NCBI RefSeq assembly: GCF_003751445.1
Contig: NZ_RJUU01000002.1
Coordinates: 434,001-498,000, forward strand
DNA length: 64,000 nucleotides
DNA from: Streptomyces sp. 840.1
Lineage (GTDB): Bacteria > Actinomycetota > Actinomycetes > Streptomycetales > Streptomycetaceae
Reading direction: 5' to 3'
Below, one piece after another: positions 24,447 through 33,422 of the stretch (positions are counted from its first letter, which is position 1; each line of letters opens with the position of its first letter). A program made the position numbers and the translations under genes. The notes beneath the pieces were generated by a model that saw nothing but the letters and a program-made list of their open reading frames with translations, did no database searches and was not told the DNA's origin.

Positions 24447-26147
24447 ATGACGTCCACGGTGCCCACCGCCGTCCAGCACACCGAGGCGGCCCCGCCGATC
24501 ACCATGTTCGGGCCGGACTTCCCGTACGCGTACGACGACTTCCTCGCGCACCCCGCCGGGCTCGGACAGATACCGGCGACCGAGCACGGCAGCGAGGTCG
24601 CGGTCATCGGCGGCGGGCTCTCCGGGATCATCACCGCGTACGAGCTGATGAAGATGGGCCTGCGCCCCGTCCTGTACGAGGCCGACCGGATCGGCGGGCG
24701 GCTGCGCACGGTCGAGTTCGACGGCTGCACCGTGGACGGGGAACCGCTCACCGCCGAGATGGGCGCCATGCGCTTCCCGCCGTCCTCGACCGCACTCCAG
24801 CACTACATCGACCTGGTGGGGCTGGAGACGAAGCCGTTCCCCAACCCGCTCTCCCCGGTCACCCCGTCGACCGTCGTCGACCTGAAGGGCGAGTCGCACT
24901 ACGCCCGCACCATCGACGACCTTCCCCAGGTCTACCGCGACGTGATGGAGGCCTGGAACGCCTGCCTGGAGGAGGGCGCCGACTTCTCCGACATGAACCG
25001 GGCGATGCGCGAGCGCGACGTGCCGCGCATCCGCGAGATCTGGGCCCGGCTCGTCGACAAGCTCGACAACCAGACCTTCTACGGCTTCCTCTGCGACTCC
25101 GAGGCCTTCAAGTCCTTCCGGCACCGCGAGATCTTCGGCCAGGTCGGCTTCGGCACCGGCGGCTGGGACACCGACTTCCCCAACTCCATCCTGGAGATCC
25201 TGCGCGTCGTCTACACCGAGGCGGACGACCACCACCGCTCCATCGTCGGCGGCAGCCAGCAGCTCCCGCTGCGCCTCTGGGAGCGCGAGCCGGAGAAGAT
25301 CATCCACTGGCCGCTGGGCACCTCGCTGGCCTCGCTGCACGACGGGGAGCCGCGTCCCGCGGTGACCCGGCTGAACCGCACCGCCGGGAACCGGATCACC
25401 GTCACCGACGCCACCGGCGACATCCGCACCTTCCGGGCGGCCGTCTTCACCGGGCAGTCCTGGCTGCTGCTCTCCAAGATCGACTGCGACGACGCGCTCT
25501 TCCCGATCGACCACTGGACGGCGATGGAGCGCACCCACTACATGGAGTCGTCCAAGCTGTTCGTCCCGGTCGACCGGCCGTTCTGGCTCGACAAGGACGA
25601 GGTGACCGGCCGCGATGCCATGTCGATGACGCTCACCGACCGGATGACGCGCGGCACCTACCTGCTCGACGACGGCCCGGACAAGCCCGCCAGCATCTGC
25701 CTCTCGTACACCTGGTGCGACGACAGCCTGAAATGGCTGCCGCTGTCGGCGGCCGAGCGGATGGACGTGATGCTGAAGTCGCTCGGCGAGATCTACCCGG
25801 GCGTCGACATCAGGAAGCACATCACCGGCAACCCGGTGACGGTCTCCTGGGAGAACGAGCCCTACTTCATGGGCGCGTTCAAGGCCAATCTGCCCGGCCA
25901 CTACCGCTACCAGCGGCGGCTGTTCACCCACTTCATGCAGGACCGGCTGCCCGCCGACAAGCGGGGCCTGTTCCTGGCCGGCGACGACATCTCCTGGACG
26001 GCCGGCTGGGCCGAGGGGGCCGTGCAGACCGCGCTGAACGCCGTCTGGGGCGTGATGGCCCAGTTCGGCGGCGCGACCGACGCGGCCAACCCCGGCCCGG
26101 GAGACCTCTTCGACGAGATCGCCCCGGTCGAACTCCCGGAGGACTGA
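24447..26147 (+). CDS. FAD-dependent L-amino acid 2-monooxygenase (lysine/arginine type)
   Basis: A 566-aa flavin amine-oxidase-family protein. The N-terminal dinucleotide motif is VAVIGGGLSGIITAYELMKMG with YEADRIGGRLRT downstream. A C-terminal FAD segment GLFLAGDDISWTAGWAEGAVQTALNAVWG closes the fold. From memory the sequence aligns along its length with Pseudomonas lysine 2-monooxygenase DavB: ITMFGPDFPYAYDDFLAHPAGLG, LGLETKPFPNPLSP-like and EIFGQVGFGTGGWDTDFPNS. Such enzymes convert the amino acid to an amide with loss of CO2. Arginine 2-monooxygenase was described from Streptomyces, so lysine and arginine are both plausible. It runs into the opposing hydrolase gene with only 6 bp between stops. 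Confidence 0.85.
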   Translation: MTSTVPTAVQHTEAAPPITMFGPDFPYAYDDFLAHPAGLGQIPATEHGSEVAVIGGGLSGIITAYELMKMGLRPVLYEADRIGGRLRTVEFDGCTVDGEPLTAEMGAMRFPPSSTALQHYIDLVGLETKPFPNPLSPVTPSTVVDLKGESHYARTIDDLPQVYRDVMEAWNACLEEGADFSDMNRAMRERDVPRIREIWARLVDKLDNQTFYGFLCDSEAFKSFRHREIFGQVGFGTGGWDTDFPNSILEILRVVYTEADDHHRSIVGGSQQLPLRLWEREPEKIIHWPLGTSLASLHDGEPRPAVTRLNRTAGNRITVTDATGDIRTFRAAVFTGQSWLLLSKIDCDDALFPIDHWTAMERTHYMESSKLFVPVDRPFWLDKDEVTGRDAMSMTLTDRMTRGTYLLDDGPDKPASICLSYTWCDDSLKWLPLSAAERMDVMLKSLGEIYPGVDIRKHITGNPVTVSWENEPYFMGAFKANLPGHYRYQRRLFTHFMQDRLPADKRGLFLAGDDISWTAGWAEGAVQTALNAVWGVMAQFGGATDAANPGPGDLFDEIAPVELPED

Positions 26148-26153
26148 GGCCGG

Positions 26154-27002
26154 TTACGCGGGCCGGCAGACGCTGCGCTGCCGGCCGAGGCCGGAGATCT
26201 CGACCTCCATCACATCGTCCGGACCCAGGTAGGGGAAGCGGCCGGACAGCGCCACGCCCTGCGGCGTACCGGTGTTGATGATGTCTCCGGGCTCCAGCAC
26301 CAGGTACTGCGACAGATGGTGCACCAGATGCGCCACGCTGAAGATCATGTCCGCGGTGGAGGAGTCCTGCCGGGGCTCGCCGTTGACGTGGCTGGTCAGC
26401 CGCAGCCGCTGCGGGTCACCGACCTCGTCGGCCGTCACCAGGACCGGGCCCAGCGGGTTGAACGTGGCGCAGCTCTTGCCCTTGGACCACTGGCCGCCCG
26501 ACTCCTCCAGCTGGAAGGCGCGCTCCGAGACGTCGTTGCTGACCGCGTAGCCCGCGATGTGGGCGGCCGCGTCGGCGGGGGAGTCCAGGTAGGAGGCGCG
26601 GCGGCCGATCACGACGGCCAGCTCCACCTCCCAGTCGGTCTTCTTCGAACCACGGGGGATGAGCACGTCGTCGTACGGACCGACAACCGTGTTCGGGGAC
26701 TTGTAGAAGAGGATCGGCTGCTCGGGCGGCTCGGCACCGGACTCCGCCGCGTGGGCCGCGTAGTTCTGCCCGATGCACAGGAGCGCGGAGGGCCGGGCCA
26801 CCGGGGCGCCGACCCGCTCCCCGGTGATGTCGGTCTCCGGGAGCTTCGGCTCGGCGGGGATCAGGTGCGGGTTGTCGGCCAGCGCGGCGAGGAACGCGCC
26901 GTCGATGTCGTCGGTGATGCCCGACAGGTCGTAGTGACGGCCCTCGGGGCAGACGACGACCGGGCGCTCGTGGCCCGGCTCGCCTATGCGCATCAGTCGC
27001 AT
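26154..27002 (-). CDS. Fumarylacetoacetase-family hydrolase (acylpyruvase / diketo-acid hydrolase type)
   Basis: A 282-aa FAH-fold enzyme that cleaves a C-C bond in a diketo acid or acts on a 2-oxo-3-deoxy acid. Metal and substrate residues are visible in CIGQNYAAHAAE, the WEVELAVVIGR glutamate cluster, GYAVSNDVSERAFQ and NTGTPQGVA. It is the last gene of the nine-gene minus-strand run. In known sugar-acid routes (such as 2,4-diketo-3-deoxyfuconate) this family performs the final cleavage to pyruvate; that role here is inferred from neighbours. Confidence 0.85.
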   Translation of the reverse strand: MRLMRIGEPGHERPVVVCPEGRHYDLSGITDDIDGAFLAALADNPHLIPAEPKLPETDITGERVGAPVARPSALLCIGQNYAAHAAESGAEPPEQPILFYKSPNTVVGPYDDVLIPRGSKKTDWEVELAVVIGRRASYLDSPADAAAHIAGYAVSNDVSERAFQLEESGGQWSKGKSCATFNPLGPVLVTADEVGDPQRLRLTSHVNGEPRQDSSTADMIFSVAHLVHHLSQYLVLEPGDIINTGTPQGVALSGRFPYLGPDDVMEVEISGLGRQRSVCRPA

Positions 27003-27059
27003 GACGGGTGGATCTCCTGACGGGTACAGGTGCGGGTACGGGTTCGGTACGGGTGGCGG

Positions 27060-28085
27060 TCAGCGCAGCCGGACGAGCGCCTCGGCGGTGACGGCGTGGA
27101 CCGGCGGGCGCCCGGCGAGCAGCCGCAGCACCTCGTTGACGGCACTGGTGCCAAGACGCTGCCGGCACTCGACGCTCCCGGCCGCCTGATGCGGGGTGAG
27201 CAGCACGTTCGGCAGGGAGCGGAAGGGGTGGCCGGCCGGGAGCGGCTCGGCGTCGAAGACGTCGATCGCCGCGTCCAGCCGGCCGGTGGTCAGTTCGGCC
27301 AGCAGCGCGTCCTCGTCGACCAGCCACGAGCGGGCGGTGTTCACCAGGCCCGCCCCGTCCGGCATCAGCGCCAGCTGCTCCGCGCCGATCATCCGGTGGG
27401 TCTCCTCGGTGACCGGCGCGTGCACGGCCACGATCCGGCTGCCGGAGAGCAGCGTCTCCAGCGGTACGGACCGCACGCCGAGCTCCTCGGCACCGGCCTC
27501 GGAGAGGTACGGGTCCGTGACGCTGACCCGTGCGCCCATCGCCCGCACCATCCGGATGTAGGCGCGCCCGGTGCGGGAGGCGCCGAGCACCCCGATGTCG
27601 CTGCCGTGGATCTCGTGGCGCGGCGGTGCCTCGCTCGCCGCCGCCCAGTCCTGGCCGCCGCGCAGGGCGTGGTCGAAGCGCTGGATGCGGTGGAGCAGCG
27701 AGAGGGTGAAGGCGAGGGCCACCTCGGCGACCGGGCGGGCCATCTCGTCACCGGCCTGGGTGACCAGGATGCCCCGCCGGAACACGTCCTCGGTGACATA
27801 GGGGGCGACCGCCGAACCGGTGTGCGCCACCAGCTCCAGCCGGTCCGCGTGCGCGAGGAGTCCGGCGTCCACCTTGGGCGCCCGCCAGGACAGGATCAGC
27901 GCGCGGGCGCCGGGCAGCGCCGCCTTGAGCGCTTCCCGGTCGCTGTGGTCGTCGAGGACGGTGAGTGCGGCGGCCCGCTCCAGCTCTTGCCACACCTCGG
28001 CGGTGAAGAACTGCTCGCGCAGGTGTGGGGGCACGGCGACGACCACCCGGGAGGAGCGGTCGGCGGTTTCAGGAGAGCCAGGCAT
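27060..28085 (-). CDS. D-isomer-specific 2-hydroxyacid dehydrogenase
   Basis: A 341-aa NAD-dependent dehydrogenase of the phosphoglycerate/glyoxylate reductase superfamily. The NAD loop is altered (IGVLGASRTGRAYIRM). The catalytic Arg lies in LVNTARSWLVDEDAL, the Glu in DVFDAEPLPAGHPF and the His in LLTPHQAAGSVECR. It interconverts a 2-hydroxy and a 2-oxo acid. The start at 28085 overlaps the upstream aldolase stop by 17 nt; an alternative ATG at 28112 would extend the overlap. Part of the sugar-acid run. Confidence 0.85.
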   Translation of the reverse strand: MPGSPETADRSSRVVVAVPPHLREQFFTAEVWQELERAAALTVLDDHSDREALKAALPGARALILSWRAPKVDAGLLAHADRLELVAHTGSAVAPYVTEDVFRRGILVTQAGDEMARPVAEVALAFTLSLLHRIQRFDHALRGGQDWAAASEAPPRHEIHGSDIGVLGASRTGRAYIRMVRAMGARVSVTDPYLSEAGAEELGVRSVPLETLLSGSRIVAVHAPVTEETHRMIGAEQLALMPDGAGLVNTARSWLVDEDALLAELTTGRLDAAIDVFDAEPLPAGHPFRSLPNVLLTPHQAAGSVECRQRLGTSAVNEVLRLLAGRPPVHAVTAEALVRLR

Positions 28086-29124
28086 CGAGGTGCTCCGCAA
28101 CGAAGGCGTCATCGGTCAGCCAAGGGTAGGCCGCAGCCACCCGGGTGATCTCCTCGGCCTGTCCGGGGGAGAGCGTCTCGGCCGGATCCAGACAGCGGAT
28201 GTTCGCCAACAGGCCCTGACGGCGCAGCACTTCGTGCACCCCGGCGATGCAGCCCCGGAACGCGTTCCGGACGTCGAAGACCGCGCTGTTGGCATCGGTC
28301 AGCTCGGTGCGGCGGGCCAGGCAGCGGACCGTCGCGTCGTGGTCCCCGGCGCGGGCCAGCCGGATGTCGTCCAGCAGGGTGACCGCGGAGCTCGTCCACA
28401 CCGCCCACTGGCCCAGCAGCCCGCCCGCGAACCAGCGCCGGGGGCCGTCCGCCGCCCCGTACGGGGTGAGCAGGTCGCCGATGATGTCGTCGTCGTTGCC
28501 GGTGTACAGCGCCACCTCGCCGGCCCGGTCGGCGGCGGACACCGCCCGTAGGACGTCGGCGGTGCGGTAGCGGTCGAAGGGGGCGATCTTGACGGCGGCC
28601 GTGTTCGGCAGGTCGGTGAACGCGGACCAGAAGCCCGGCGACAAGTACCGTCCGCCCACCGCCTCCTGGAGGTAGAACCCGATGACGGGCAGGACCTCGC
28701 CGACCGCCCGCGCCCGCTCCAGCAGCCCCTTCTCGTCCGCGCCGGGCACGGCGGGGGAGAGCAGCACCGCGTCGTAGCCGAGCTCTGCGGCGGTGGTGGC
28801 CTCGGCGACGGCCTGCGCGGTGTAGCCGCAGGCACCGGCGACCTTGACGAACGGGCGGCCGGCCTCGGCGTCGATCGTCTCGGCCGCGAGCTCCAGGACG
28901 GGCCGCAGCAGCCCGACTCCGGGTTCGCGGATCTCGAACTGCGTGGTGTGTACGGCGACGGCGGCGCCGCCCGCCCCGGACGCCAGGTAGTAGCGGGTCA
29001 GCGCGCGCTGGCGGCGCTCGTCGAACGTGCCGTCGGCATGCAGCGCGAGCGGGTGGGCGGGTATCGCCGCACCCCGGGCGAGCAGATCCAGCGCGGGGGT
29101 GGACGGGTGGGAGGGAGTGGACAT
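28069..29124 (-). CDS. DHDPS/N-acetylneuraminate-lyase family aldolase
   Basis: A 351-aa TIM-barrel Schiff-base aldolase. The lysine is in NTAAVKIAPFDRY and a tyrosine region is in VIGFYLQEAVG. Such proteins cleave or dehydrate 2-keto-3-deoxy sugar acids (KDG, neuraminate and similar). It is about 50 residues longer than classic DHDPS, with a C-terminal helical extension seen in sugar-acid members. The ATG at 29124 follows the epimerase stop by 8 bp. Pairing with an NAD epimerase and an ABC sugar importer points to catabolism rather than lysine synthesis. Confidence 0.85.
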   Translation of the reverse strand: MSTPSHPSTPALDLLARGAAIPAHPLALHADGTFDERRQRALTRYYLASGAGGAAVAVHTTQFEIREPGVGLLRPVLELAAETIDAEAGRPFVKVAGACGYTAQAVAEATTAAELGYDAVLLSPAVPGADEKGLLERARAVGEVLPVIGFYLQEAVGGRYLSPGFWSAFTDLPNTAAVKIAPFDRYRTADVLRAVSAADRAGEVALYTGNDDDIIGDLLTPYGAADGPRRWFAGGLLGQWAVWTSSAVTLLDDIRLARAGDHDATVRCLARRTELTDANSAVFDVRNAFRGCIAGVHEVLRRQGLLANIRCLDPAETLSPGQAEEITRVAAAYPWLTDDAFVAEHLDAWLS

Positions 29125-29132
29125 GGAGTGGA

Positions 29133-30161
29133 TCAGAACCTTCCGTCGCGTACCTGGAACTTGGTGGGCTTGCCGGACAGCGGGAGTCCGCGCCGCAGCC
29201 AGTCGGCCTGCCACCCGACGAGGGTGCGCAGCGAGACGTCCGGGTAGCCGAAGAGGGCGTGGCAGCGGCTCGCGTCGGAGAGCAGCGCGGTGGGCGCCTC
29301 GGTCCCGGCGAGGACCGGCTCCCGGTCGAACTCCTCGCCGAACCACTGCGCGATACGGCGCACCGAGGCGGACTCGGGGCCGGTGAGGTTGAGGGTGAAC
29401 GGCTCGCCGCCGGTGGCGTGCAGGAGTGCGCGCAGGGCGACCTCGTTGGCGTACCCCTGCCACACCACGTTGGCGTGACCGGTTGTCACGTCGACGGGCT
29501 CGCCCGCCTGTACGCGGTACGCGATGTCGGCGAGGACGCCGTAGCGCAGGTCGACCGCGTAGTTGAGCCGGATGTTGGCGACCCTGGTGCCGAGGGTCAG
29601 CGCGGCGTGGCCGAAGATCCGCTCCCGGCCGAGGCACGACATGGCGTACTCGCCGACCGGGCCGACCGGGTCGGTCTCGGTGCAGCCGCCGGAGGAGACG
29701 GGCACCAGCGGGTACACGTTGCCGGTGGAGAACGCGGCGATCCGGGCGCCGGACCAGCGCCGGGCCACCCGGTCCGGCATCGCGGCGTTCACCGCCCAGG
29801 CGAGCGAGGGCGCCCCGGCGGAACCGAATTTGGCGCCGACCATGAAGACGACGTTCCCGGCGTCGGGCAGCCGGGTCAGATCGGCGGCCGGGTCCATCAG
29901 GTCGAAGGCGACCGTGCGGACCCCGGCGGCCTCCAGCTCGTCCGCGGCGGCCTTGTCGGACCAGCGGGAGACCGCGTACACGCTCACGTCGGTGCGGCCC
30001 GCGGCGTCCAGCGCCCGGCGGGCCAGCCGGCACAGGCTGGGGCCCATCTTGCCGCCCGCGCCCAGGACCAGCAGATCGCCCTCCAGGCGGCCGAGGTCGG
30101 CGACGAGCGCGGGGGAGGGGGTGGCGAGCCGCTCTTCGAGTGCGGCCTCATCGGTGAACAT
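29133..30161 (-). CDS. NAD-dependent epimerase/dehydratase-family protein with altered catalytic motif
   Basis: A 342-aa extended SDR. The Rossmann loop is LLVLGAGGKMGPSLCRLARRAL near residue 30. A Ser/Thr-containing AAFSTGNVYPLV segment and a tyrosine segment GEYAMSCLGRERIFG follow. The expected YxxxK reads YxxxC, so the usual catalytic Lys is missing. The C-terminal sugar-binding part is ordinary (TGHANVVWQGYANEVALRALL). Substrate unknown; the reaction may not be a classical epimerisation. Lies between the permease genes and the aldolase, 8 bp from each. Confidence 0.8.
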   Translation of the reverse strand: MFTDEAALEERLATPSPALVADLGRLEGDLLVLGAGGKMGPSLCRLARRALDAAGRTDVSVYAVSRWSDKAAADELEAAGVRTVAFDLMDPAADLTRLPDAGNVVFMVGAKFGSAGAPSLAWAVNAAMPDRVARRWSGARIAAFSTGNVYPLVPVSSGGCTETDPVGPVGEYAMSCLGRERIFGHAALTLGTRVANIRLNYAVDLRYGVLADIAYRVQAGEPVDVTTGHANVVWQGYANEVALRALLHATGGEPFTLNLTGPESASVRRIAQWFGEEFDREPVLAGTEAPTALLSDASRCHALFGYPDVSLRTLVGWQADWLRRGLPLSGKPTKFQVRDGRF

Positions 30162-30169
30162 ATGGCTGG

Positions 30170-31120
30170 CTATCCCTTGATTCCGGACGCGGTGACGCCC
30201 TCGGTGAAGTAGCGCTGGCCCACCATGTACGCGGCGAAGATGGGCACGAACGCGATGACGGAGCCGGAGAGCACCACATTGAGCGGCACGTTCTGCTGCT
30301 GGAGCGAGGCGATGCCGACGGTGAGGGTGCGCATGTCGGTGGACTGGCCGATGACCAGGGGCCACAGGAAGTCGTTCCAGTGCCACAGGAAGACGAAGAC
30401 TCCGAGCGTGGCGAGGATCGGCTTGAGCAGCGGCAGCACGATCCGGTAGAAGATCTGCCACTCGCTGCACCCGTCGAGCCGGGCCGCCTCGAAGAGTTCG
30501 TCGGGCAGCCCCTGGATGAACTGCCGCATCAGGAACACCGCCTGGGCGTTGGCCAGGGTCGGCACGATCAGTCCCCAGTACGTGTCGACGCCGCCGAGCT
30601 TCGCGATCATCGCGAACGTCGGGATCATCGTGACGTGGTACGGGACCATCACCATCGACAGGAACGACCAGAACATGGCCTCCCGGCCCGGGAAGCGCTT
30701 CTTGGCGAACGCGTACCCGGCGAGTGAGGCGAGCAGCAGCACGCCGACGACCGAGACGACCGAGTACATCAGCGTGTTGAACAGCCAGCGCGGTACGTCC
30801 TGGGCGCCCATGACGGTGTCGTACGCCTCGCCGGTCAGCGGCCAGGGCAGCAGGCTGCCGGGGAAGTCGACCGCCGCGGACGGCTTCAGGGAGAGCACGA
30901 CCATCGCGTAGAACGGGAAGACCGTCACGAGCGCGGCGACCGTCAGCAGTGCGCCTCGCGCTATCCGGCCGGCCCGGGTCGGGCGCATGCCGTACGGGAC
31001 GGTGTCCTGCTCGGAGAGCTTGCGCAGCCTGCGGACCTCCCGGCGCTCCGCCCGGTCCGGGGGAGCGGGGGCCTTGCGGACGGGCGGGGCCGTTTTCGTC
31101 TCTTCGGGTGCCGTTGTCAT
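30170..31120 (-). CDS. ABC sugar transporter permease, MalG type
   Basis: A 316-aa inner-membrane permease with six predicted segments after a charged 60-residue N-terminus. The EAA loop reads ELFEAARLDGCSEWQIFYRIVLPLLKP, which docks the ATPase. It starts 2 bp after the stop of the partner permease (an overlapping GTG at 31126 is an alternative start) and ends 8 bp before the epimerase. No ATP-binding subunit is encoded in the locus, so it probably uses the shared ATPase MsiK, as other Streptomyces sugar importers do. Confidence 0.9.
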   Translation of the reverse strand: MTTAPEETKTAPPVRKAPAPPDRAERREVRRLRKLSEQDTVPYGMRPTRAGRIARGALLTVAALVTVFPFYAMVVLSLKPSAAVDFPGSLLPWPLTGEAYDTVMGAQDVPRWLFNTLMYSVVSVVGVLLLASLAGYAFAKKRFPGREAMFWSFLSMVMVPYHVTMIPTFAMIAKLGGVDTYWGLIVPTLANAQAVFLMRQFIQGLPDELFEAARLDGCSEWQIFYRIVLPLLKPILATLGVFVFLWHWNDFLWPLVIGQSTDMRTLTVGIASLQQQNVPLNVVLSGSVIAFVPIFAAYMVGQRYFTEGVTASGIKG

Positions 31121-31122
31121 GG

Positions 31123-32028
31123 TCACTGGTCCTTCCCGATCACGAGCCGCTGGATCACCGCGACGACCACGGTCAGCACGAAGAGCGCGACACCGATGGC
31201 GGAGGCGTAGCCCAGGTCGAAGTACTTGAAGCCCGCGTCGTAGAGCTGGAAGACGAGCGTGTAACTGGCGTTGGCGGGACCGCCGCCCGTCATGGTGTAG
31301 ACGGCGTCGAACACCTGGAACGAGGCGGTCGTCTCGATCACGGCGAGGAAGAACAGGGCGGGCTTGAGCTGCGGCAGCACGATGTACCGGAACCGCTGCC
31401 AGGGGCCGGCCCCGTCGGTGAGCGCCGCCTCCTCCAGTTCGCGCGGGATGTCCTGCATCCGGGCGAGCAGGATGAGCATCCCGTAGCCGAAGCGGGACCA
31501 GACGCCGACGAGCGCGAGCGCGGGCAGCACCAGCACGTCGTCGGAGAGCCAGGAGCCCTCGGACAGCCCGAACCAGCCCATCAGGGTGGACCACGGGCCG
31601 CCGGTCGAGAAGATCCAGACGAAGACGGTGGCGGCCAGCACCAGCGAGGTGACGACCGGCAGGAAGAACACCGACCGGAAGAACTTGGCGCCGCGGAACG
31701 CGCGGCGGGTGATCAGCGCCAGGCAGACCGAGGCGGCGAGCGTGCCCGGTACGGCGATCACGGTGTACAGGACCGTGACCTTCAGGGCCTGCCAGAACAG
31801 CGGATCGGCCCACAGGCGGGTGAAGTTGTCGAACCCGATGAAGCTGCCGCCGCCGGTGAGGGAGTAGTCGGTGAAGCTCATCAGCACACCGGCGACGCCC
31901 GGACCGAACCGGAAGGCGAGGAACAGCAGGAAACACGGGAGCACGAAGAGCAGGCCGATCCGGGCCTCGCGGCGCGCCTGCGGCCCGCTGCGACGGCCCC
32001 GGCGGGTGGGTTCCGCGACGACTGCCAC
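31123..32028 (-). CDS. ABC sugar transporter permease, MalF type
   Basis: A 301-aa membrane permease with an Arg-rich N-terminus, six membrane segments (first around LLFVLPCFLLFLAFRFGPG) and the EAA loop ELEEAALTDGAGPWQRFRYIVLPQLKP. It forms the heterodimeric channel with the MalG-type partner encoded next. It lies 96 bp downstream of the binding-protein gene. Confidence 0.9.
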   Translation of the reverse strand: MAVVAEPTRRGRRSGPQARREARIGLLFVLPCFLLFLAFRFGPGVAGVLMSFTDYSLTGGGSFIGFDNFTRLWADPLFWQALKVTVLYTVIAVPGTLAASVCLALITRRAFRGAKFFRSVFFLPVVTSLVLAATVFVWIFSTGGPWSTLMGWFGLSEGSWLSDDVLVLPALALVGVWSRFGYGMLILLARMQDIPRELEEAALTDGAGPWQRFRYIVLPQLKPALFFLAVIETTASFQVFDAVYTMTGGGPANASYTLVFQLYDAGFKYFDLGYASAIGVALFVLTVVVAVIQRLVIGKDQ

Positions 32029-32124
32029 GGGGATCTCCTTGCGGTACGGGGGAATTGCGGGGGGTTCGGGGGTGTCGGCCCCCGTGGGGTCGCGGGGCCG
32101 GAGACCGGCCCCGCCTACCGTGGA

Positions 32125-33381
32125 TCAGCGGCCGAGCATCGCCTGCGCGGCCTTCTGCGCGGTGTCCAGCGCGTCCTGCGGGCTCTTCTTGCCGAGCAGC
32201 GCGGCCTGGATCTCCGGGGCGAGCACGCCCTGGACCTCACGCGCCTTGTCCTGGAGCGGACCCACGTCCATGCTCGGCAGCGTGGCGCCGACGGCGGTCT
32301 GGAGCTTGTCGTCCGGGTACAGGTCACCGCCGGACCTGCGGGCCGGGAAGTAGCCGGCGGCCTTCTGCAGTCCGGCCGAGTTCTTCGACTCGGCGACGAA
32401 GTTCAGCCAGTCGCCGGTGTACTTCTTGTCGGCGCCCTTCAGCATCGCCAGGGCGCCCACGGTGCCGTAGCCGACCGAGGCGGTGTCCTTCAGCGGCGGC
32501 CGGACGACGATGTTCTCCTTGCCCCAGAACGGCTCGACGTCCGCCGGGGTGTTCTGCCAGGTGCAGGCGACCTTGCCCTTGGCGGTCGGGGTCTGCTCCA
32601 GCTTGGGCGTGGTCGTGACCAGGTCCTTGTCGGTGTAGCCGCCCTCGACCAGCTTCTTCAGGTACGTCAGCGCCTTCACGCCGGCCGCGTCGTTGAAGGT
32701 GACGTTCTTTCCGTCCTCGGAGAAGACGTCGCCGCCGGCCTGCCAGAGCAGCGGGTAGAAGGTCATGTTCAGGGTCTGCTGGGTGTCGCCGCTGTAGCTG
32801 GTGGCGTAGTAGCCCTTCTTCTTCAGCTTCGGGGCCAGCGCCTCCAGGTCCGCCCAGCTCGACGGGTAGGTCTTCTCACCGATCGCGTCGAACACCCGCT
32901 TGTCGCAGATCAGCGGATTGGCGCTGGTCAGGATCGGGGTGGCGAGCGGCTTGCCGTCCACGGTGACGGACTTCAGCGCGAAGTCCGTGTAGTCCGACTT
33001 GGCGGAGGCCGGCATGTAGTCGCCGGCCGGGACGATGCTCTTGGTGTACTTCGGCAGCTGGTCCGGGATCAGGTAGACGGCGTCCGGGCCCTTGCCGGAG
33101 GCGATCGCGGTGGCCAGGGCGGTGTCGCGGTTGGCCCACGGGAAGGTCTCCACCTTCACCGTGACGCCGTCGTGCTTCTTCTCGAACGCCTTGACCAGGC
33201 CGTCCCAGTACGCCTTGTTCTTGGCCTCGTCGAAGATGACCGGGTAGGTCCACATGGTCACGGTGTTGTCGTCGCCGCCGCTGCCGGAACAGCCGGCCAG
33301 CGCACCGGCGGCGAGCGCGGTGGCCAGGACGGGGGCGGCGAGGGCGCGGACTCTGGAACGGCGGGTGAGGAGACGGGACAT
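32125..33381 (-). CDS. ABC sugar transporter substrate-binding lipoprotein
   Basis: A 418-aa family 1 extracellular binding protein. The signal peptide is Arg-rich with hydrophobic core LAAPVLATALAAGA and lipobox LAGC at about residue 28. The mature part has VTMWTYPVIFDEAKNKAYWDGLVKAFEKKH and other features of oligosaccharide-binding proteins. Aromatic residues (WTYP, FYPLLW, TWQNTP) could line a sugar site. GGAGG lies upstream of the ATG at 33381. It presumably captures oligosaccharides released by the secreted beta-helix proteins. Confidence 0.9.
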   Translation of the reverse strand: MSRLLTRRSRVRALAAPVLATALAAGALAGCSGSGGDDNTVTMWTYPVIFDEAKNKAYWDGLVKAFEKKHDGVTVKVETFPWANRDTALATAIASGKGPDAVYLIPDQLPKYTKSIVPAGDYMPASAKSDYTDFALKSVTVDGKPLATPILTSANPLICDKRVFDAIGEKTYPSSWADLEALAPKLKKKGYYATSYSGDTQQTLNMTFYPLLWQAGGDVFSEDGKNVTFNDAAGVKALTYLKKLVEGGYTDKDLVTTTPKLEQTPTAKGKVACTWQNTPADVEPFWGKENIVVRPPLKDTASVGYGTVGALAMLKGADKKYTGDWLNFVAESKNSAGLQKAAGYFPARRSGGDLYPDDKLQTAVGATLPSMDVGPLQDKAREVQGVLAPEIQAALLGKKSPQDALDTAQKAAQAMLGR

Positions 33382-33422
33382 GAGGTGGTCCTCCGGGAAC
33401 CTGAGGGCGGGAAGAGGGGAAG

